Counted from the first letter of the stretch, positions 47,585-57,342 are shown. The stretch: DNA of 64,000 nucleotides from Deltaproteobacteria bacterium (GCA_013349285.1 DUZU01000011.1:1-64000); one strand, 5' to 3'. The notes: a model not told the origin generated them from the sequence alone. Program-made: numbers and translations.

Positions 47585-48697
47585 CTACCCCCTAAAAAGC
47601 AGAAAAAACCACCAACCGCTTCCCGCGACAATTGAACAAACCTGGGCGGGAACCGCCAGACGCATCTCTTTCTTCACCCCGGAAAGTGAGGTATAGGTCG
47701 ACGCGCCGGTAAAATTCATCCCCAGGTATGAAGATACCGCCGTGCAGATTACCCCCCAAGCAAGATCCGCCCCGGCATTGATTTGCCCGGCAAGCAAGAA
47801 ATGACTCAAGCAAATCATGGCGGCCACCGCCAGACCGGCGACACCCCCTTTAACGGCAAAGGCTCGGCCCGGCAGATACGGCAAGAGCAGCGGAGTAAGC
47901 ACCCCACCGCCAAACACCCCGGCCAACAGGTAAACAAGCGGCCACCGGCCGACCTCAAGGCTGTTTTGTTGAAAATCACCGGTTCCGGCCAAGCCGCTGA
48001 TCACCAAGACGGCGGCCATGGCAAACAGCAACCATTTCCCGGCCATGGTCATCTCCACCGGAATCAGGGCCAGACGCTCACGAAACGGAAAAGTCTTGCG
48101 CCGCATGGCCGGGGTGGCCACCATATTATTGGCAAGAAACAAAGGCAGATCACGGGCCATCACCGGCCCATACCGCACCGTAAACCCGCACCGTTTTTTA
48201 ACATGATGGGCGGCAACCCCGGGAGCGCCGAGCTGGGGAACCACAATCGTCCGATGCCCCACCAGCTCATGCAAACGACTGGCCTTGACCCTGAGCACCA
48301 GTTCGGTTGTGCCGAAACTGCCCTTGCCGGCCGCGCACCAGACGTTGATGCCAAAGGTCTCCAGCACCACAAGCCAGGCATCGATCCCGGCCAGCTTACC
48401 CCGCAGATGATCAAAACTGAGCTTGTAATTTGCGGTCACCAGCACCGGCGAATCAGGACCTGGCGCTCCCACTCCGTAGAGACCGGGCTCCACCGTATAA
48501 CCCATACGGCCAAAGCCCGAGCGCACCAGGGTAGTCCCGAGCCAATCCCGAAGAGACATCTCTGTCGCAACTAACGGGACTGGTCCGACTGCGGTTTCCA
48601 GCACCTTGGTAACAAAAGGCTGCCGGGTGATTTCAACTCCTGCCCGAGGAGGGATTTTAGGTCCTCAACAGGCCTCCTGAACCGGAGGTTGAATCAT
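47585..48697 (-). CDS. hgcA: mercury methylation corrinoid protein HgcA (in-frame TGA near the 5' end)
   Basis: Transfers a methyl group from its corrinoid to Hg(II). The corrinoid-binding domain has the diagnostic cap-helix motif NVWCAAGKG, whose Cys ligates cobalt, inside GINVWCAAGKGSFGT. Five membrane helices follow, ending WWFFLLFRG. The track starts at GTG 48604 (339 residues), but conserved sequence (PFVTKVLETAVGPVP) continues upstream in frame. The frame reaches ATG 48697 through a single TGA at 48667-48665 following TGT. Read as Sec, the N terminus becomes MIQPPVQEAC-U-GPKIPPRAG. Otherwise translation would have to begin at a non-ATG codon, such as ATC near 48631 preceded by AGGAG, or GTG 48604. 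The function call is firm; the start is not. Confidence 0.93.
48637..48651 (-). other. possible SECIS-like hairpin after the hgcA TGA
   Basis: Thirteen bases after the TGA, CTCCT and AGGAG form a five-base-pair stem with the loop CGGGC. Bacterial SECIS elements lie about this far from the UGA and need a G in the first two loop bases, which this has. The stem is short, and the AGGAG could equally be a ribosome-binding site. Confidence 0.35.
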
Positions 48698-48756
48698 GGT
48701 TATCTCGGGAATTTGTTTTTCTCCATTCATCGGTTACAGGATAATCTATTTTTTAC

Positions 48757-48795
48757 AAAAAAAAAAGCCCGACATAAAGCCGGGCCTAAAAAAAA
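48757..48795 (-). terminator. rho-independent terminator after the purH-like gene
   Basis: GCCCGGC pairs with GTCGGGC around TTTAT, followed by ten T on the minus strand. A-rich flanks on both sides make it symmetric. It lies just after the purH-like stop and should separate that gene from hgcA. Confidence 0.85.
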
Positions 48796-48807
48796 TATCA
48801 AAAAAAA

Positions 48808-50097
48808 TTAATGCTTAAAAGAACGCTGGCCGGTGAACTTCATGGCCACCTGCGGATTTGCCTCATTACAGGCCTGAACCGTCTCAAAGTCGCGCATGGA
48901 GCCGCCCGCCTGCAGGATAGCGGAAACCCCCTGGCGGATGCCGACATCGGCGCCGTCACGATACGGGAAAAAGGCATCGGAAATCATTACCGAGCCCGGC
49001 AAGCCCGCCTTGTCTTTCTTGGTCTTGGCGTCGATGGCCTCCTTGTCGGCCTTGTCCCGCTTGCCCTGCTCCACCTCAAGCACCATATCCGCATAGGGAA
49101 TGCCATAGGTGTCGAAACAGACGATATCCGCGTACTTGGTATAGGCCTTGGCCACCGCGATTTCCGCCACCCCGACCCGATCCTGCTCGCCGGTTCCGAT
49201 CCCGACCGTGCAGCCATCCTTCACGTAAATAACCGAGTTGGAGGTAACCCCGTGCTCAACAGCCCAACCAAAGAGCATATCATCGATCTCCCGCTGGGTC
49301 GGCTCACGCTCCACCTTGTACTCCGTGCCTTTGGAGGTCGTGACCGCCGGCTTCAGGTCAGCCACGCTACGAATGGAGTTGACCGCGGATTGCTGAGCAA
49401 TGATCCCGCCATCAATCAGGCTCTTAAAATCGACAAAACGATAATTTTCAAAATCCGCCAATCTCTCAATCTTAGCCATTTTGATCACCCGCAGATTCTT
49501 GCGCTGACTAAGAATCTCAAGGGAACCCTCTTCAAACTCCGGCGCGCAGACAACCTCGAGATAATTCTTACTCAGCAGCTCGGCCGTCTCCTTATCACAG
49601 GAACGATTGAGAACAATGGCCCCCCCGAAGGCGGCAATCCGATCCGCCCGGTTGGCCCGGTCATAGGCCTGGGCCAGGGTCTCGCCGTAAGCGGCGCCGC
49701 AAGGGTTATTATGCTTGAGAATAACCGCCGCCGGTTTACCCATCAGGTATTTGATAATATTAAGACCATTGTCGATATCGGTCAGGTTGATCTTTCCCGG
49801 ATGTTTGCCCACCTGGAGCATATCCTCAACCGTGATGCCGCTCACCAACCCATTGCCCGGGTCGATGAATTTGCAATCACCCAAAACCAGGTTGCCGTTG
49901 ACCAGTTCATACAACGCCGCTTCCTGGTCCGGATTTTCGCCGTAACGAACGCCACGCTCGTCCACCGTGCCGTCATCCATGGCAATCTTCCAGGTCTTTT
50001 TCCGGTAGACCAGGGTCTGATCACCAAAGCTAATCTTCATTTCCATGGGAAAGTGGTCACCGAGAATGGTGGTATACATTTTTTTCAGGTCTGCCAT
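48808..50097 (-). CDS. purH: AICAR transformylase (PurH C-terminal domain only)
   Basis: Formylates AICAR with 10-formyltetrahydrofolate in purine synthesis. The 429-residue protein matches the transformylase domain of PurH: RYGENPDQEAALYEL, VILKHNNPCGAA (catalytic Lys-His), GGSMRD and the FTGQRSFKH end. It lacks the N-terminal MGS-like IMP cyclohydrolase domain of standard 510-530-residue PurH. The ORF is clean, so this is a stand-alone enzyme, and IMP cyclohydrolase must be encoded elsewhere. It lies upstream of hgcA, separated by a terminator. Confidence 0.9.
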   Translation of the reverse strand: MADLKKMYTTILGDHFPMEMKISFGDQTLVYRKKTWKIAMDDGTVDERGVRYGENPDQEAALYELVNGNLVLGDCKFIDPGNGLVSGITVEDMLQVGKHPGKINLTDIDNGLNIIKYLMGKPAAVILKHNNPCGAAYGETLAQAYDRANRADRIAAFGGAIVLNRSCDKETAELLSKNYLEVVCAPEFEEGSLEILSQRKNLRVIKMAKIERLADFENYRFVDFKSLIDGGIIAQQSAVNSIRSVADLKPAVTTSKGTEYKVEREPTQREIDDMLFGWAVEHGVTSNSVIYVKDGCTVGIGTGEQDRVGVAEIAVAKAYTKYADIVCFDTYGIPYADMVLEVEQGKRDKADKEAIDAKTKKDKAGLPGSVMISDAFFPYRDGADVGIRQGVSAILQAGGSMRDFETVQACNEANPQVAMKFTGQRSFKH

Positions 50098-50145
50098 TGG
50101 CTGAAGCCTCCTTCCTGCTGGTTATCGTTCACATGTTTTTTTAAG

Positions 50146-51279
50146 TTAAATTACCAAGGCCGCCGACTGAGGCCGCCGGCCATGCATTTGAAATATGGGA
50201 TCCCAATCCTTGCGGACCGGGTCAAATCCTTTTTGCCGGATAACCTCACTAACCTCATCAATATTTCGATGATCGCCAACCGAAAACTGTTCCCCGGTAA
50301 CATCTCGATTACCATATCCACCGGGCACCGTGCAAGAGCCGGCTGAATATCTGGTCGGCCCCAGGCCCAGCATGCCGTCCCGATAACGGGCCTCCTCGCG
50401 GGTAGAAAGCAGTAGCCCAACATCCGGATCAAAAATACGCAAGGCAAAAATAAGCTGGGTCATCTCCCTTTCACTTACCGGCAGAGGCGGGGTAAACTCG
50501 CCCATGGCCGGACGCATCCGGGGAAAGGAAACGGTAAGCGCCGTACGCCAAAAATGTTTGCGCAACCAGGCCAGGTGCAGGCCGATGGCCAACCCTTCCG
50601 CCCGCCAGTCAGACAGACCAAGCAAGGCGCCGATCCCGACCTCCCGCATCCCGGCGGCGGCCACCAGAGCTGGGGTCGCCAACCGATGGTCATAATCACT
50701 TTTTTTGCCGCTAAGATGTACCTGCCGATAAACATCCCGATCATAGGTTTCCTGGTAAACGGCCACCGCGGTAATGCCGGCGGCAAACAACCGGGCATAC
50801 TCTTCACCTCTAAGAGGCTGCACCTCAATGGAAATGGCGGCAAAACGATCGCGAAGCCTTAAAGCCAACTCTTCAAGATAGGCAACCCCCATTTTCGCGG
50901 GGGCCTCGCCGGAGACCAGCAGCAGATGATTAAAACCACGATCATGAAGGATGGTGGCCTCATGTTCTGCCTCGGCCAAGGTCAATACCCGACGTTCGAT
51001 CTGGTTGTCCGCTGAAAACCCGCAATAAACACAACGGTTACTGCAAAAACTGGAAAGATAGAGCGGCGCATAAAGTTGCACGGCCCGTCCGAATCGCCGG
51101 CCGGTTATCTGCGCCGACTTCTCGGCCATAACTCCCATATACGGCTTGGCCGCGGGAGAGAGCAAGGCGGCCAAGCCCTTGATCCCGATCCGTTCAGCGG
51201 CCAGCGCCTGTTGGACATCAAAGGCGTCGGCGGCGGCAATGGCTTTCTTTAATTCTGCAAAATCAGGGGTAACAAACAT
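50146..51279 (-). CDS. thiH: 2-iminoacetate synthase ThiH
   Basis: A radical SAM enzyme that splits tyrosine into p-cresol and dehydroglycine for the thiazole ring. The 377-residue TIM barrel has the CX3CX2C site CSNRCVYC at about residues 79-86, followed by GFSADN. The GEAPAKMG glycine-rich strand and SFPRMRPA segment are family-typical. The anaerobic ThiH, rather than the oxygen-using ThiO, fits an anaerobe. It is last in thiF-thiS-thiG-thiH, ten bases after thiG. Confidence 0.95.
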   Translation of the reverse strand: MFVTPDFAELKKAIAAADAFDVQQALAAERIGIKGLAALLSPAAKPYMGVMAEKSAQITGRRFGRAVQLYAPLYLSSFCSNRCVYCGFSADNQIERRVLTLAEAEHEATILHDRGFNHLLLVSGEAPAKMGVAYLEELALRLRDRFAAISIEVQPLRGEEYARLFAAGITAVAVYQETYDRDVYRQVHLSGKKSDYDHRLATPALVAAAGMREVGIGALLGLSDWRAEGLAIGLHLAWLRKHFWRTALTVSFPRMRPAMGEFTPPLPVSEREMTQLIFALRIFDPDVGLLLSTREEARYRDGMLGLGPTRYSAGSCTVPGGYGNRDVTGEQFSVGDHRNIDEVSEVIRQKGFDPVRKDWDPIFQMHGRRPQSAALVI

Positions 51280-51289
51280 ATCTTTCAGT

Positions 51290-52057
51290 TTACCTTAAAA
51301 AACCAAGCCCATCCTCGGGGGAGGAAGCCGCAGCGTCTTTGCTGACCATACCCAGACCCGACTCGTAGGCCGCCCTGCCGGCTTCCACCGCCATGGCAAA
51401 GGCGCGGGCCATGCGGACCGGATCACCGGCCACGGCAATGGCGGTATTGACCAGAACGGCATCCGCCCCCATCTCCATGGCCAGAGCGGCATGGGAAGGC
51501 GCGCCGAGCCCGGCATCAACCACCACCGGCACCTGAGCCTGATCGATAATAATCTCTATCATGGCTTTGGTCAGTACCCCCTGATTGGTGCCAATGGGTG
51601 AGCCCAACGGCATCACCGCAGCCGCACCGACATCCTGCAGCCTGAGGGCCAGAATAGGGTCGGCATTCATATAGGGCAACACATGAAACCCCTCTTTAAC
51701 CAGTATTTCGGTGGCCTTGAGCGTCTCAATGGGATCGGGCAGCAGGGTCCGAGGATCAGGGGTGACCTCAAGCTTCAACCACTCGCCGCCGCCTGAGGCG
51801 CGAGCCAGATGCGCGAGCCGGACAGCCTCGCCGGCATCCCTGGCCCCGGAGGTATTTGGCAAAAACAAATAGCGCTCCCGATCAAGCACACTCATGATGT
51901 CGTCGGCAGGATCTGCCAAGTCAACTCGCCGCAGGGCAACCGTGACCATCTCACACCCCGAGGCGTCCAACGCCTCCTTCATCACGGCCGGGGATGAAAA
52001 TTTCCCGGTCCCCCCAAAAAGGCGCGATCTAAAACTTCTGCCTGCAATGATCAACAT
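51290..52057 (-). CDS. thiG: thiazole synthase
   Basis: Builds the thiazole phosphate from DXP, dehydroglycine and ThiS thiocarboxylate. The 255-residue TIM barrel shows [10 protein letters not shown], the Schiff-base lysine region [29 protein letters not shown] and the phosphate-binding [26 protein letters not shown]. It starts two bases after thiS and precedes thiH. Confidence 0.97.
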   Translation of the reverse strand: MLIIAGRSFRSRLFGGTGKFSSPAVMKEALDASGCEMVTVALRRVDLADPADDIMSVLDRERYLFLPNTSGARDAGEAVRLAHLARASGGGEWLKLEVTPDPRTLLPDPIETLKATEILVKEGFHVLPYMNADPILALRLQDVGAAAVMPLGSPIGTNQGVLTKAMIEIIIDQAQVPVVVDAGLGAPSHAALAMEMGADAVLVNTAIAVAGDPVRMARAFAMAVEAGRAAYESGLGMVSKDAAASSPEDGLGFLR

Positions 52058-52058
52058 C

Positions 52059-52259
52059 TCAACCGCCTCCTACAAAGCGTATCAACTCAACCACAGAGCC
52101 CTCACGCAACTCGTGGCGGTCATAATCTTCACGTTTCAAAATCAAAGTGTCACACTCAACCACAACCGTATCAGCGGCAAGGTCAAATTCTTTCAGCAAA
52201 TCGACAATTTTTGCGCCTGCCGCAACCTGATGCTCGGTGCCGTTACAAACAATCTTCAC
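52059..52259 (-). CDS. thiS: sulfur carrier protein ThiS
   Basis: A 66-residue ubiquitin-like carrier ending VGGG, with the C-terminal Gly-Gly that is adenylated by ThiF and converted to a thiocarboxylate. It begins at a GTG overlapping the thiF stop (GTGA), indicating coupled translation. Confidence 0.95.
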   Translation of the reverse strand: MKIVCNGTEHQVAAGAKIVDLLKEFDLAADTVVVECDTLILKREDYDRHELREGSVVELIRFVGGG

Positions 52260-53071
52260 TGCTGCTTATTCTCCGTATCCTCGCCCAACAAAAGACGGAC
52301 GACTTGATTCGCCTGATGATGGGCGGCAATGCCGACCCTGGCCGCCATCAATCCCTGGCCGGGCTCGGCCGCGCTTTCCTGATCGCCGACCAGAAATACC
52401 CCGGGATAAAGTCTTCTGGTTTTTATCTCATTATTGCTGCCATAGCCGGCCATCCCGGATGCGCACACATAGAAAACCCCCTCAAGATGTTGAAGCCTGG
52501 CCCGCAAGGCAGCGGCCTTCATGACCGGGTCGTCAAAGCATTCGACCAAGGCGTCAACATCGGCAAACAATGCGGGGATCAAGTCTTCAGTCAATCGTTG
52601 ATCGATTATTTCCACCCGGACATAGGGATTGATTCTGCCGATATTATCTTTAAGCGCCTCGGTTTTCTTGAGACCAATCTGGTCGACAAAGTATTGCTGT
52701 CGATTCAGATTGCTCGGTTCAACCAGATCAAAATCAGCAAGGATAAGAGAACCGATTCCCATCCGGGCCAAGGCAAGGGCAACGGTGGAGCCAAGACCGC
52801 CCAGGCCCATAATGCCGACCACCGCATCCTGCAACCGCGCCTGCACTCCCGGGGTATGCCGGGCATATAACAGGTTGCGCATTTCATCGGCGGAAACCGA
52901 CTCACCCCGTTTGACGAGCCAGCATTGATCGCCGTCGCCTAAAACAAAAGAAGCAGCTACCGGATAACCATTAACAATAAATATATCGGCGTCCGGTTTA
53001 GTCCGCTTACCGACTTCGGCAACGGTCAACCCTTCACAATATTCAACAATTTCATTGTTTACTAGAAGCAT
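52256..53071 (-). CDS. thiF: ThiS adenylyltransferase ThiF with N-terminal ubiquitin-like extension
   Basis: Activates the C terminus of ThiS with ATP. Residues 1 to about 62 (VNNEIVEYCEGLTVAEVGKR, DADIFIVNGYPV) resemble a ThiS-like fold lacking Gly-Gly. The rest is an E1-like Rossmann domain: GLGGLGSTVALALARMG (about 90-106), the DFDLVEPSNLNRQQY nucleotide site and a C-terminal helix. The CXXC zinc pairs of E. coli ThiF are absent. It heads the thi operon. I searched the upstream 130 bases for a TPP riboswitch and saw none; there is a small GTTTGC/GCAAAC hairpin. Confidence 0.9.
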   Translation of the reverse strand: MLLVNNEIVEYCEGLTVAEVGKRTKPDADIFIVNGYPVAASFVLGDGDQCWLVKRGESVSADEMRNLLYARHTPGVQARLQDAVVGIMGLGGLGSTVALALARMGIGSLILADFDLVEPSNLNRQQYFVDQIGLKKTEALKDNIGRINPYVRVEIIDQRLTEDLIPALFADVDALVECFDDPVMKAAALRARLQHLEGVFYVCASGMAGYGSNNEIKTRRLYPGVFLVGDQESAAEPGQGLMAARVGIAAHHQANQVVRLLLGEDTENKQQ

Positions 53072-53298
53072 GACTCTAACTGTCGCAGTTTGCTTAAATG
53101 CAAACTAACATATTAACCCACCCCACTTGCCGATGGTATATTTTTTTATCTTTCACCGCAATGCCCCCTAACCACGTTTCGCCTTGAAATCCCTGTAAAT
53201 CCATGGTAAATAGCCGATCTTGTATCAAAACAGCTTTACGAATGTATTTTGCAGCCAGTTCACATTATGCAAGACAGCCTTTTAAGCGAGGAAATACT

Positions 53299-53733
53299 TT
53301 GCAGGTACAACAACTGTGTGTAAGTGTTGAAAACAAGGCTGAGACAATGACGCAAATAGCGGATTTACTCGCCCAACATTGTCTCAACATCAGAGCCCTA
53401 TCGCTAATCGAAAACAATGGCAATGGTCTGTTACGACTAATTGTCAACGACACCGGCAAAGCAAAACAACTTCTGGAGAATGAAGGCTTTCAGGTAACAT
53501 TACAAGACGTCCTGGTCATCGAAGTCCCGGATAAACCAGGGGGCTTGGCCAGGGTTTTACATTCAGTGGAACACCTCAGCCTAAAAGTAGAATTCCTTTC
53601 CGCCTTCACCCAAAAAAGTGGCGAACAAGGCCTTATCATTCTTCGCTTCAACAATCTGGATCAAGCGATGACCGCTCTCAATTCCGCAAAAATCCGGACT
53701 CTGAGCAGTGAAGAACTCTATGCCATGAAATAA
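53299..53733 (+). CDS. tandem ACT-domain protein
   Basis: 144 residues from TTG 53299, which has GAGG seven bases upstream. The track start 32 codons earlier has no ribosome-binding site and no family-like sequence. Two ACT modules are present: VQQLCVSVENKAETMTQIADLL and DVLVIEVPDKPGGLARVLHSVE. ACT pairs bind amino acids and often regulate amino acid or purine genes. There is no catalytic or DNA-binding domain. It is divergent from thiF and convergent with rplQ; the ligand is unknown. Confidence 0.85.
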   Translation: MQVQQLCVSVENKAETMTQIADLLAQHCLNIRALSLIENNGNGLLRLIVNDTGKAKQLLENEGFQVTLQDVLVIEVPDKPGGLARVLHSVEHLSLKVEFLSAFTQKSGEQGLIILRFNNLDQAMTALNSAKIRTLSSEELYAMK

Positions 53734-53748
53734 AGGTTTGGCACACCA

Positions 53749-53793
53749 TTAAAAAAAAAGGCTGATTTGAACCTTTCGGTCAAATCAGCCTTT
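53749..53793 (-). terminator. bidirectional terminator ending the alpha operon
   Basis: A long perfect stem, GGCTGATTTGA with TCAAATCAGCC, has a nine-base loop. On the minus strand it is followed by nine T, a strong end for rpoA-rplQ. On the plus strand it ends the ACT gene, with a weaker T tract. Confidence 0.9.
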
Positions 53794-53814
53794 AACATCT
53801 TATATCAACAAAAA

Positions 53815-54219
53815 CTAATTATCGTTTTTATCGGTAGTTGTTTCTTTGTCTTCACTATAATTTACAAGTTCAATTATAGACATCTCGGCAGCATCGCCAA
53901 GACGATTACCGGTACGAATAATCCGGGTATAACCGCCGTTACGGTCCATATATTCATCTTTCAACTTGTCGAAAAGCTTGGCCACGATTTTATGATCTCT
54001 GATATAAGACAAAGCCTGACGACGGGCATGCAAATCGCCACGTTTGGCCAAGGTCATCATTTTATCAGCAACCTTACGAAGCTCTTTGGCTTTTGGGGTT
54101 GTGGTAATAATTCTCTCATGTTCAAACAGAGAGGTAACCATATTTCTAAACATTGCCTGACGATGTGAAGTAGTACGTCCAAGCCTGTTTCCCGTTTTTC
54201 TGTGTCTCATAACAACCAA
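53815..54219 (-). CDS. rplQ: 50S ribosomal protein L17
   Basis: 134 residues with the family start [24 protein letters not shown] and the [23 protein letters not shown] block. The acidic C-terminal tail ([13 protein letters not shown]) is longer than the core. It is last in the alpha operon, just before a strong terminator. Confidence 0.98.
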   Translation of the reverse strand: MVVMRHRKTGNRLGRTTSHRQAMFRNMVTSLFEHERIITTTPKAKELRKVADKMMTLAKRGDLHARRQALSYIRDHKIVAKLFDKLKDEYMDRNGGYTRIIRTGNRLGDAAEMSIIELVNYSEDKETTTDKNDN

Positions 54220-54231
54220 CCTCGTCCTGAT

Positions 54232-55284
54232 TTATTCCTGATCTTCAACCAATTTATCTGAAGCAGGAGGCTCCCAGCCGTCTAACTTCATACCGAGAGA
54301 AAGATCCATCTCGGATAAAAGCTGCTTAATCTCATTGAGAGATTTACGGCCGAAGTTTTTGGTTTTAAGCATCTCAGCTTCAGTTTTCTGCACCAACTCT
54401 CCAATATGACAGATATCTGCGTTACGAAGGCAATTAGCTGAACGAACGGAAAGTTCAAGATCTTCAACACTGCGATAAAGGTTATCGTTAACCGGACCTT
54501 TAGCATCATCTCTTTCAACAACAACTTCGGGCTCAACGGCTTCTTCATCAAAATTGATAAAGACCTGCATCTGCTCTTTCAAGATTTTGGCGGCATAGGC
54601 CAAAGCAGCCTCAGGCTGTACACTTCCGTCGGTGGTAATTTCCAAGGTCAACTTGTCATAGTCTGTCTGCTGCCCAACACGGGCCTGGCTTACGATTGAC
54701 TTAACGTTGACAATGGGCGTAAAAATAGCATCAATCGGAATTACTCCGATAACTTGCTCTTCGCTCTTATTTTTTTCAGCCGGGACATAACCCTTGCCCC
54801 ACTTCACTTCAAATTCGGCATTAAAGGTTCCTTCACCGGTAATGGTGCAGATCTCCTTATCCGGGCTCATAACATCAACCATACCACCAGAGACGATATC
54901 CCCGGCGGTTACAACTCCTAACTCAGATTTTTCAATACGAACAATCTGACTTTCGGCTGAGTTGAGTTTAAGCCTGACTTCCTTCAAATTCAAGATGATC
55001 TGGGTTACGTCTTCCTTAACACCAGGAATAGTTGACAACTCATGCAAAGCACCGTCAATCTTCACGGATGTTATAGCTGCACCTTGTATTGAAGACAGCA
55101 ATATACGCCGCAGCGAATTACCGATAGTAGTGGCAAAACCACGCTCAAGCGGTTGGCATACGAACTTTCCATAACTTGACGTATGCGTTTTTTGATCTAA
55201 TTCCAATCTTTCCGGAGAGATCAGCGCGTACCAGTTTCTGTAAAACGGATCAGACTCGATTGTCATGTCTTCGTTGTTCTCCAT
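54232..55284 (-). CDS. rpoA: RNA polymerase alpha subunit
   Basis: 350 residues. The N-terminal dimerisation domain ([25 protein letters not shown]) nucleates polymerase assembly. The C-terminal domain (about 260-330; [36 protein letters not shown]) binds UP elements and activators. Twelve bases separate it from rplQ and 13 from rpsD. Confidence 0.98.
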   Translation of the reverse strand: MENNEDMTIESDPFYRNWYALISPERLELDQKTHTSSYGKFVCQPLERGFATTIGNSLRRILLSSIQGAAITSVKIDGALHELSTIPGVKEDVTQIILNLKEVRLKLNSAESQIVRIEKSELGVVTAGDIVSGGMVDVMSPDKEICTITGEGTFNAEFEVKWGKGYVPAEKNKSEEQVIGVIPIDAIFTPIVNVKSIVSQARVGQQTDYDKLTLEITTDGSVQPEAALAYAAKILKEQMQVFINFDEEAVEPEVVVERDDAKGPVNDNLYRSVEDLELSVRSANCLRNADICHIGELVQKTEAEMLKTKNFGRKSLNEIKQLLSEMDLSLGMKLDGWEPPASDKLVEDQE

Positions 55285-55297
55285 GGTGGATGGCTAA

Positions 55298-55927
55298 TTA
55301 TTTGGAGTAAAGCTCTACAATCAACTGTTCTTGAATCGGCAAAGTAATCTCTTGGCGATCAGGTAACGACTTAACAGAACCTTTGTAATTATCCTTATCA
55401 AGCTCCAACCAACTCGGGACACCGCGGCGAACAACAGCGTCAAGACTACTATTAATCATATCGTTCTTGCGACTTTTCTCTCTGACGGTAACAACATCAT
55501 CAACAGAAACACGGAAAGAAGGAATATTAACCTTCCGGCCATTAACCTCAATGTGATTATGACGAACAACCTGCCGAGCCTGGCTCCTTGAATCAGCAAA
55601 ACCCAAACGGAAAACAACATTGTCAAGACGAGACTCAAGAAGCATCAACAGGTTTTCGCCAGTTACGCCCTTAATCCGCTCTGCTATTTCAAAATATTTT
55701 TTAAACTGTGCTTCAAGCATGCCGTAGATACGACGAACCTTCTGCTTTTCACGCAACTGGACGGCATAATCGGATACCTTGCGTAAACGGGCTTGTCCAT
55801 GCTGTCCTGGCGGAAATGAACGCCTTTCAAACGAACATTTATCGGAGTAGCACCTGTCGCCTTTCAGAAACAGTTTAAGTTTTTCGCGCCGACATTGCCG
55901 ACATACTGCGCCTCTATACCTGGCCAA
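55298..55927 (-). CDS. rpsD: 30S ribosomal protein S4
   Basis: 209 residues with an S4 RNA-binding domain ([29 protein letters not shown]). The N terminus has the zinc-binding form with four cysteines (CRQC and CYSDKC). S4 starts 30S assembly and represses the alpha operon in E. coli; no such pseudoknot was identified here. Confidence 0.98.
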   Translation of the reverse strand: MARYRGAVCRQCRREKLKLFLKGDRCYSDKCSFERRSFPPGQHGQARLRKVSDYAVQLREKQKVRRIYGMLEAQFKKYFEIAERIKGVTGENLLMLLESRLDNVVFRLGFADSRSQARQVVRHNHIEVNGRKVNIPSFRVSVDDVVTVREKSRKNDMINSSLDAVVRRGVPSWLELDKDNYKGSVKSLPDRQEITLPIQEQLIVELYSK

Positions 55928-56001
55928 TTTGAACCTCCACTAAATCACAATTCTATTCTTTTCGAATATTTCGAATAATTTTTCCAGCAACAACGCCCGA
56001 A

Positions 56002-56394
56002 CTACACTCTTCTACGCTTAGGGGGCTTGCAACCGTTGTGTGGAATTGGGGTAATATCACGAATCATACCGACATCAAAGCCTGCAACCTGCAAAGCTCG
56101 AATAGCAGACTCACGACCAGGGCCAGGACCTTTTACACGAACCTCAACCTTACGCAATCCATGCTCCTGCGCTTTCTTGGCTGCGGTCTCAACAGTGGTC
56201 TGCGCGGCAAAAGGAGTGCTCTTTCGCGAACCTTTAAACCCGAGACATCCACCGCTGCTCCAAGAGATCACGTTGCCCTGCTTATCAGCAAAGGTCACAA
56301 TTGTGTTGTTAAAGGTAGAATGGATAAAACAAATCCCCTCGGGAATATGTTTTTTTTCCTTGCGCTTTACGCGGCTTGTTTTCGGACTAGCCAT
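56002..56394 (-). CDS. rpsK: 30S ribosomal protein S11
   Basis: 130 residues with the family core [22 protein letters not shown] and [13 protein letters not shown], ending in the basic [13 protein letters not shown]. It lies in the head-platform of the 30S subunit. Order rpsM-rpsK-rpsD-rpoA is standard. Confidence 0.98.
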   Translation of the reverse strand: MASPKTSRVKRKEKKHIPEGICFIHSTFNNTIVTFADKQGNVISWSSGGCLGFKGSRKSTPFAAQTTVETAAKKAQEHGLRKVEVRVKGPGPGRESAIRALQVAGFDVGMIRDITPIPHNGCKPPKRRRV

Positions 56395-56431
56395 TTTCTC
56401 TCCTAATACTTACGAGATATGCGTTTATCAA

Positions 56432-56800
56432 TTACTTCTTCGACTTAACAGCTGAGCGTCTCGGTCCCTTCCGGGTACGGGCATTGGTCTTGGTTCTTTG
56501 ACCATGCACCGGAAGCCCACGCCTATGCCTGAGGCCGCGATAACAACCAAGATCCAAAAGACGCTTGATGTCCATTGCAACCTCGCGACGACGATCACCC
56601 TCAACCACAAAGTGATCTTCAATTATTTTCCTGATCTTAGCGACCTCTTCCTCGGAGAGAGTATCACTATTGGCAATAAAATCAATATTTGCCATCTCAA
56701 GAATCTTACGAGCTGAAGTACGGCCGATACCATGAATATAGGTAAGGGCTATCTCCATATGCTTATTTTTAGGTAAATCAACACCAGCTAAACGTGCCAA
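56432..56800 (-). CDS. rpsM: 30S ribosomal protein S13
   Basis: 122 residues: [22 protein letters not shown], the helix-turn-helix-like [11 protein letters not shown] and a basic tail ([16 protein letters not shown]). It forms the intersubunit bridge in the 30S head. rpmJ lies just upstream. Confidence 0.98.
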   Translation of the reverse strand: MARLAGVDLPKNKHMEIALTYIHGIGRTSARKILEMANIDFIANSDTLSEEEVAKIRKIIEDHFVVEGDRRREVAMDIKRLLDLGCYRGLRHRRGLPVHGQRTKTNARTRKGPRRSAVKSKK

Positions 56801-56838
56801 GGCTTGCCTCCATTGCTATGCAAATAAACTTTTTTATA

Positions 56839-56952
56839 CTAGCCCTGCCGCTGCTTATGTTTTTTAATTTTACACGAAACTCTCAAAACTCCATTCCGCT
56901 TAAACACGCGACATGCACTACAAATTTTCTTAATAGATGATCTTACTTTCAT
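56839..56952 (-). CDS. rpmJ: 50S ribosomal protein L36
   Basis: 37 residues, too short for the ORF track. It reads [20 protein letters not shown] and ends KHKQRQG. Zinc ligands Cys11, Cys14, Cys27 and His32 are present, so this is the zinc-binding (C+) form. It sits between infA and rpsM as usual. Confidence 0.97.
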   Translation of the reverse strand: MKVRSSIKKICSACRVFKRNGVLRVSCKIKKHKQRQG

Positions 56953-56986
56953 CACGAGACCCTTTTGTTATGGTTGTGATTGACAC

Positions 56987-57208
56987 TTATTTTTTTGCAC
57001 GAAAAGTAACCCTGCCCCTTGTCAGGTCGTAGGGAGAAAGCTCAACAGTAACTCTGTCCCCGGGCAAGATCTTAATAAAATACATCCGCATCTTCCCGGA
57101 AATATGAGCAAGAACCTTATGCCCATTATCCAACTCAACACGAAACATCGCATTGGGTAAAGGTTCAACAATAGTTCCCTCTACTTGTATTGCTTCTTCT
57201 TTAGCCAT
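56987..57208 (-). CDS. infA: translation initiation factor IF-1
   Basis: 73 residues forming one OB fold: [29 protein letters not shown], then [29 protein letters not shown]. It blocks the 30S A site during initiation. It lies between map and rpmJ, 35 bases before rpmJ. Confidence 0.98.
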   Translation of the reverse strand: MAKEEAIQVEGTIVEPLPNAMFRVELDNGHKVLAHISGKMRMYFIKILPGDRVTVELSPYDLTRGRVTFRAKK

Positions 57209-57342
57209 ATACGATTATTATCCTGTTGTTATATCTTTTGTGAACAAAATGTATTCTATAAACACCCTGTTCCAGAAAGCACAAGATATTAACTTATTTT
57301 TATATTTTTGGCTTATCTTTTTTACTAAAAGTCAAAAATAAA

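Noticed and set aside
53072-53200. TPP riboswitch before the thi operon
   Set aside because: The conserved CUGAGA and ACC..GGUU..GGGA elements are not visible on the minus strand.
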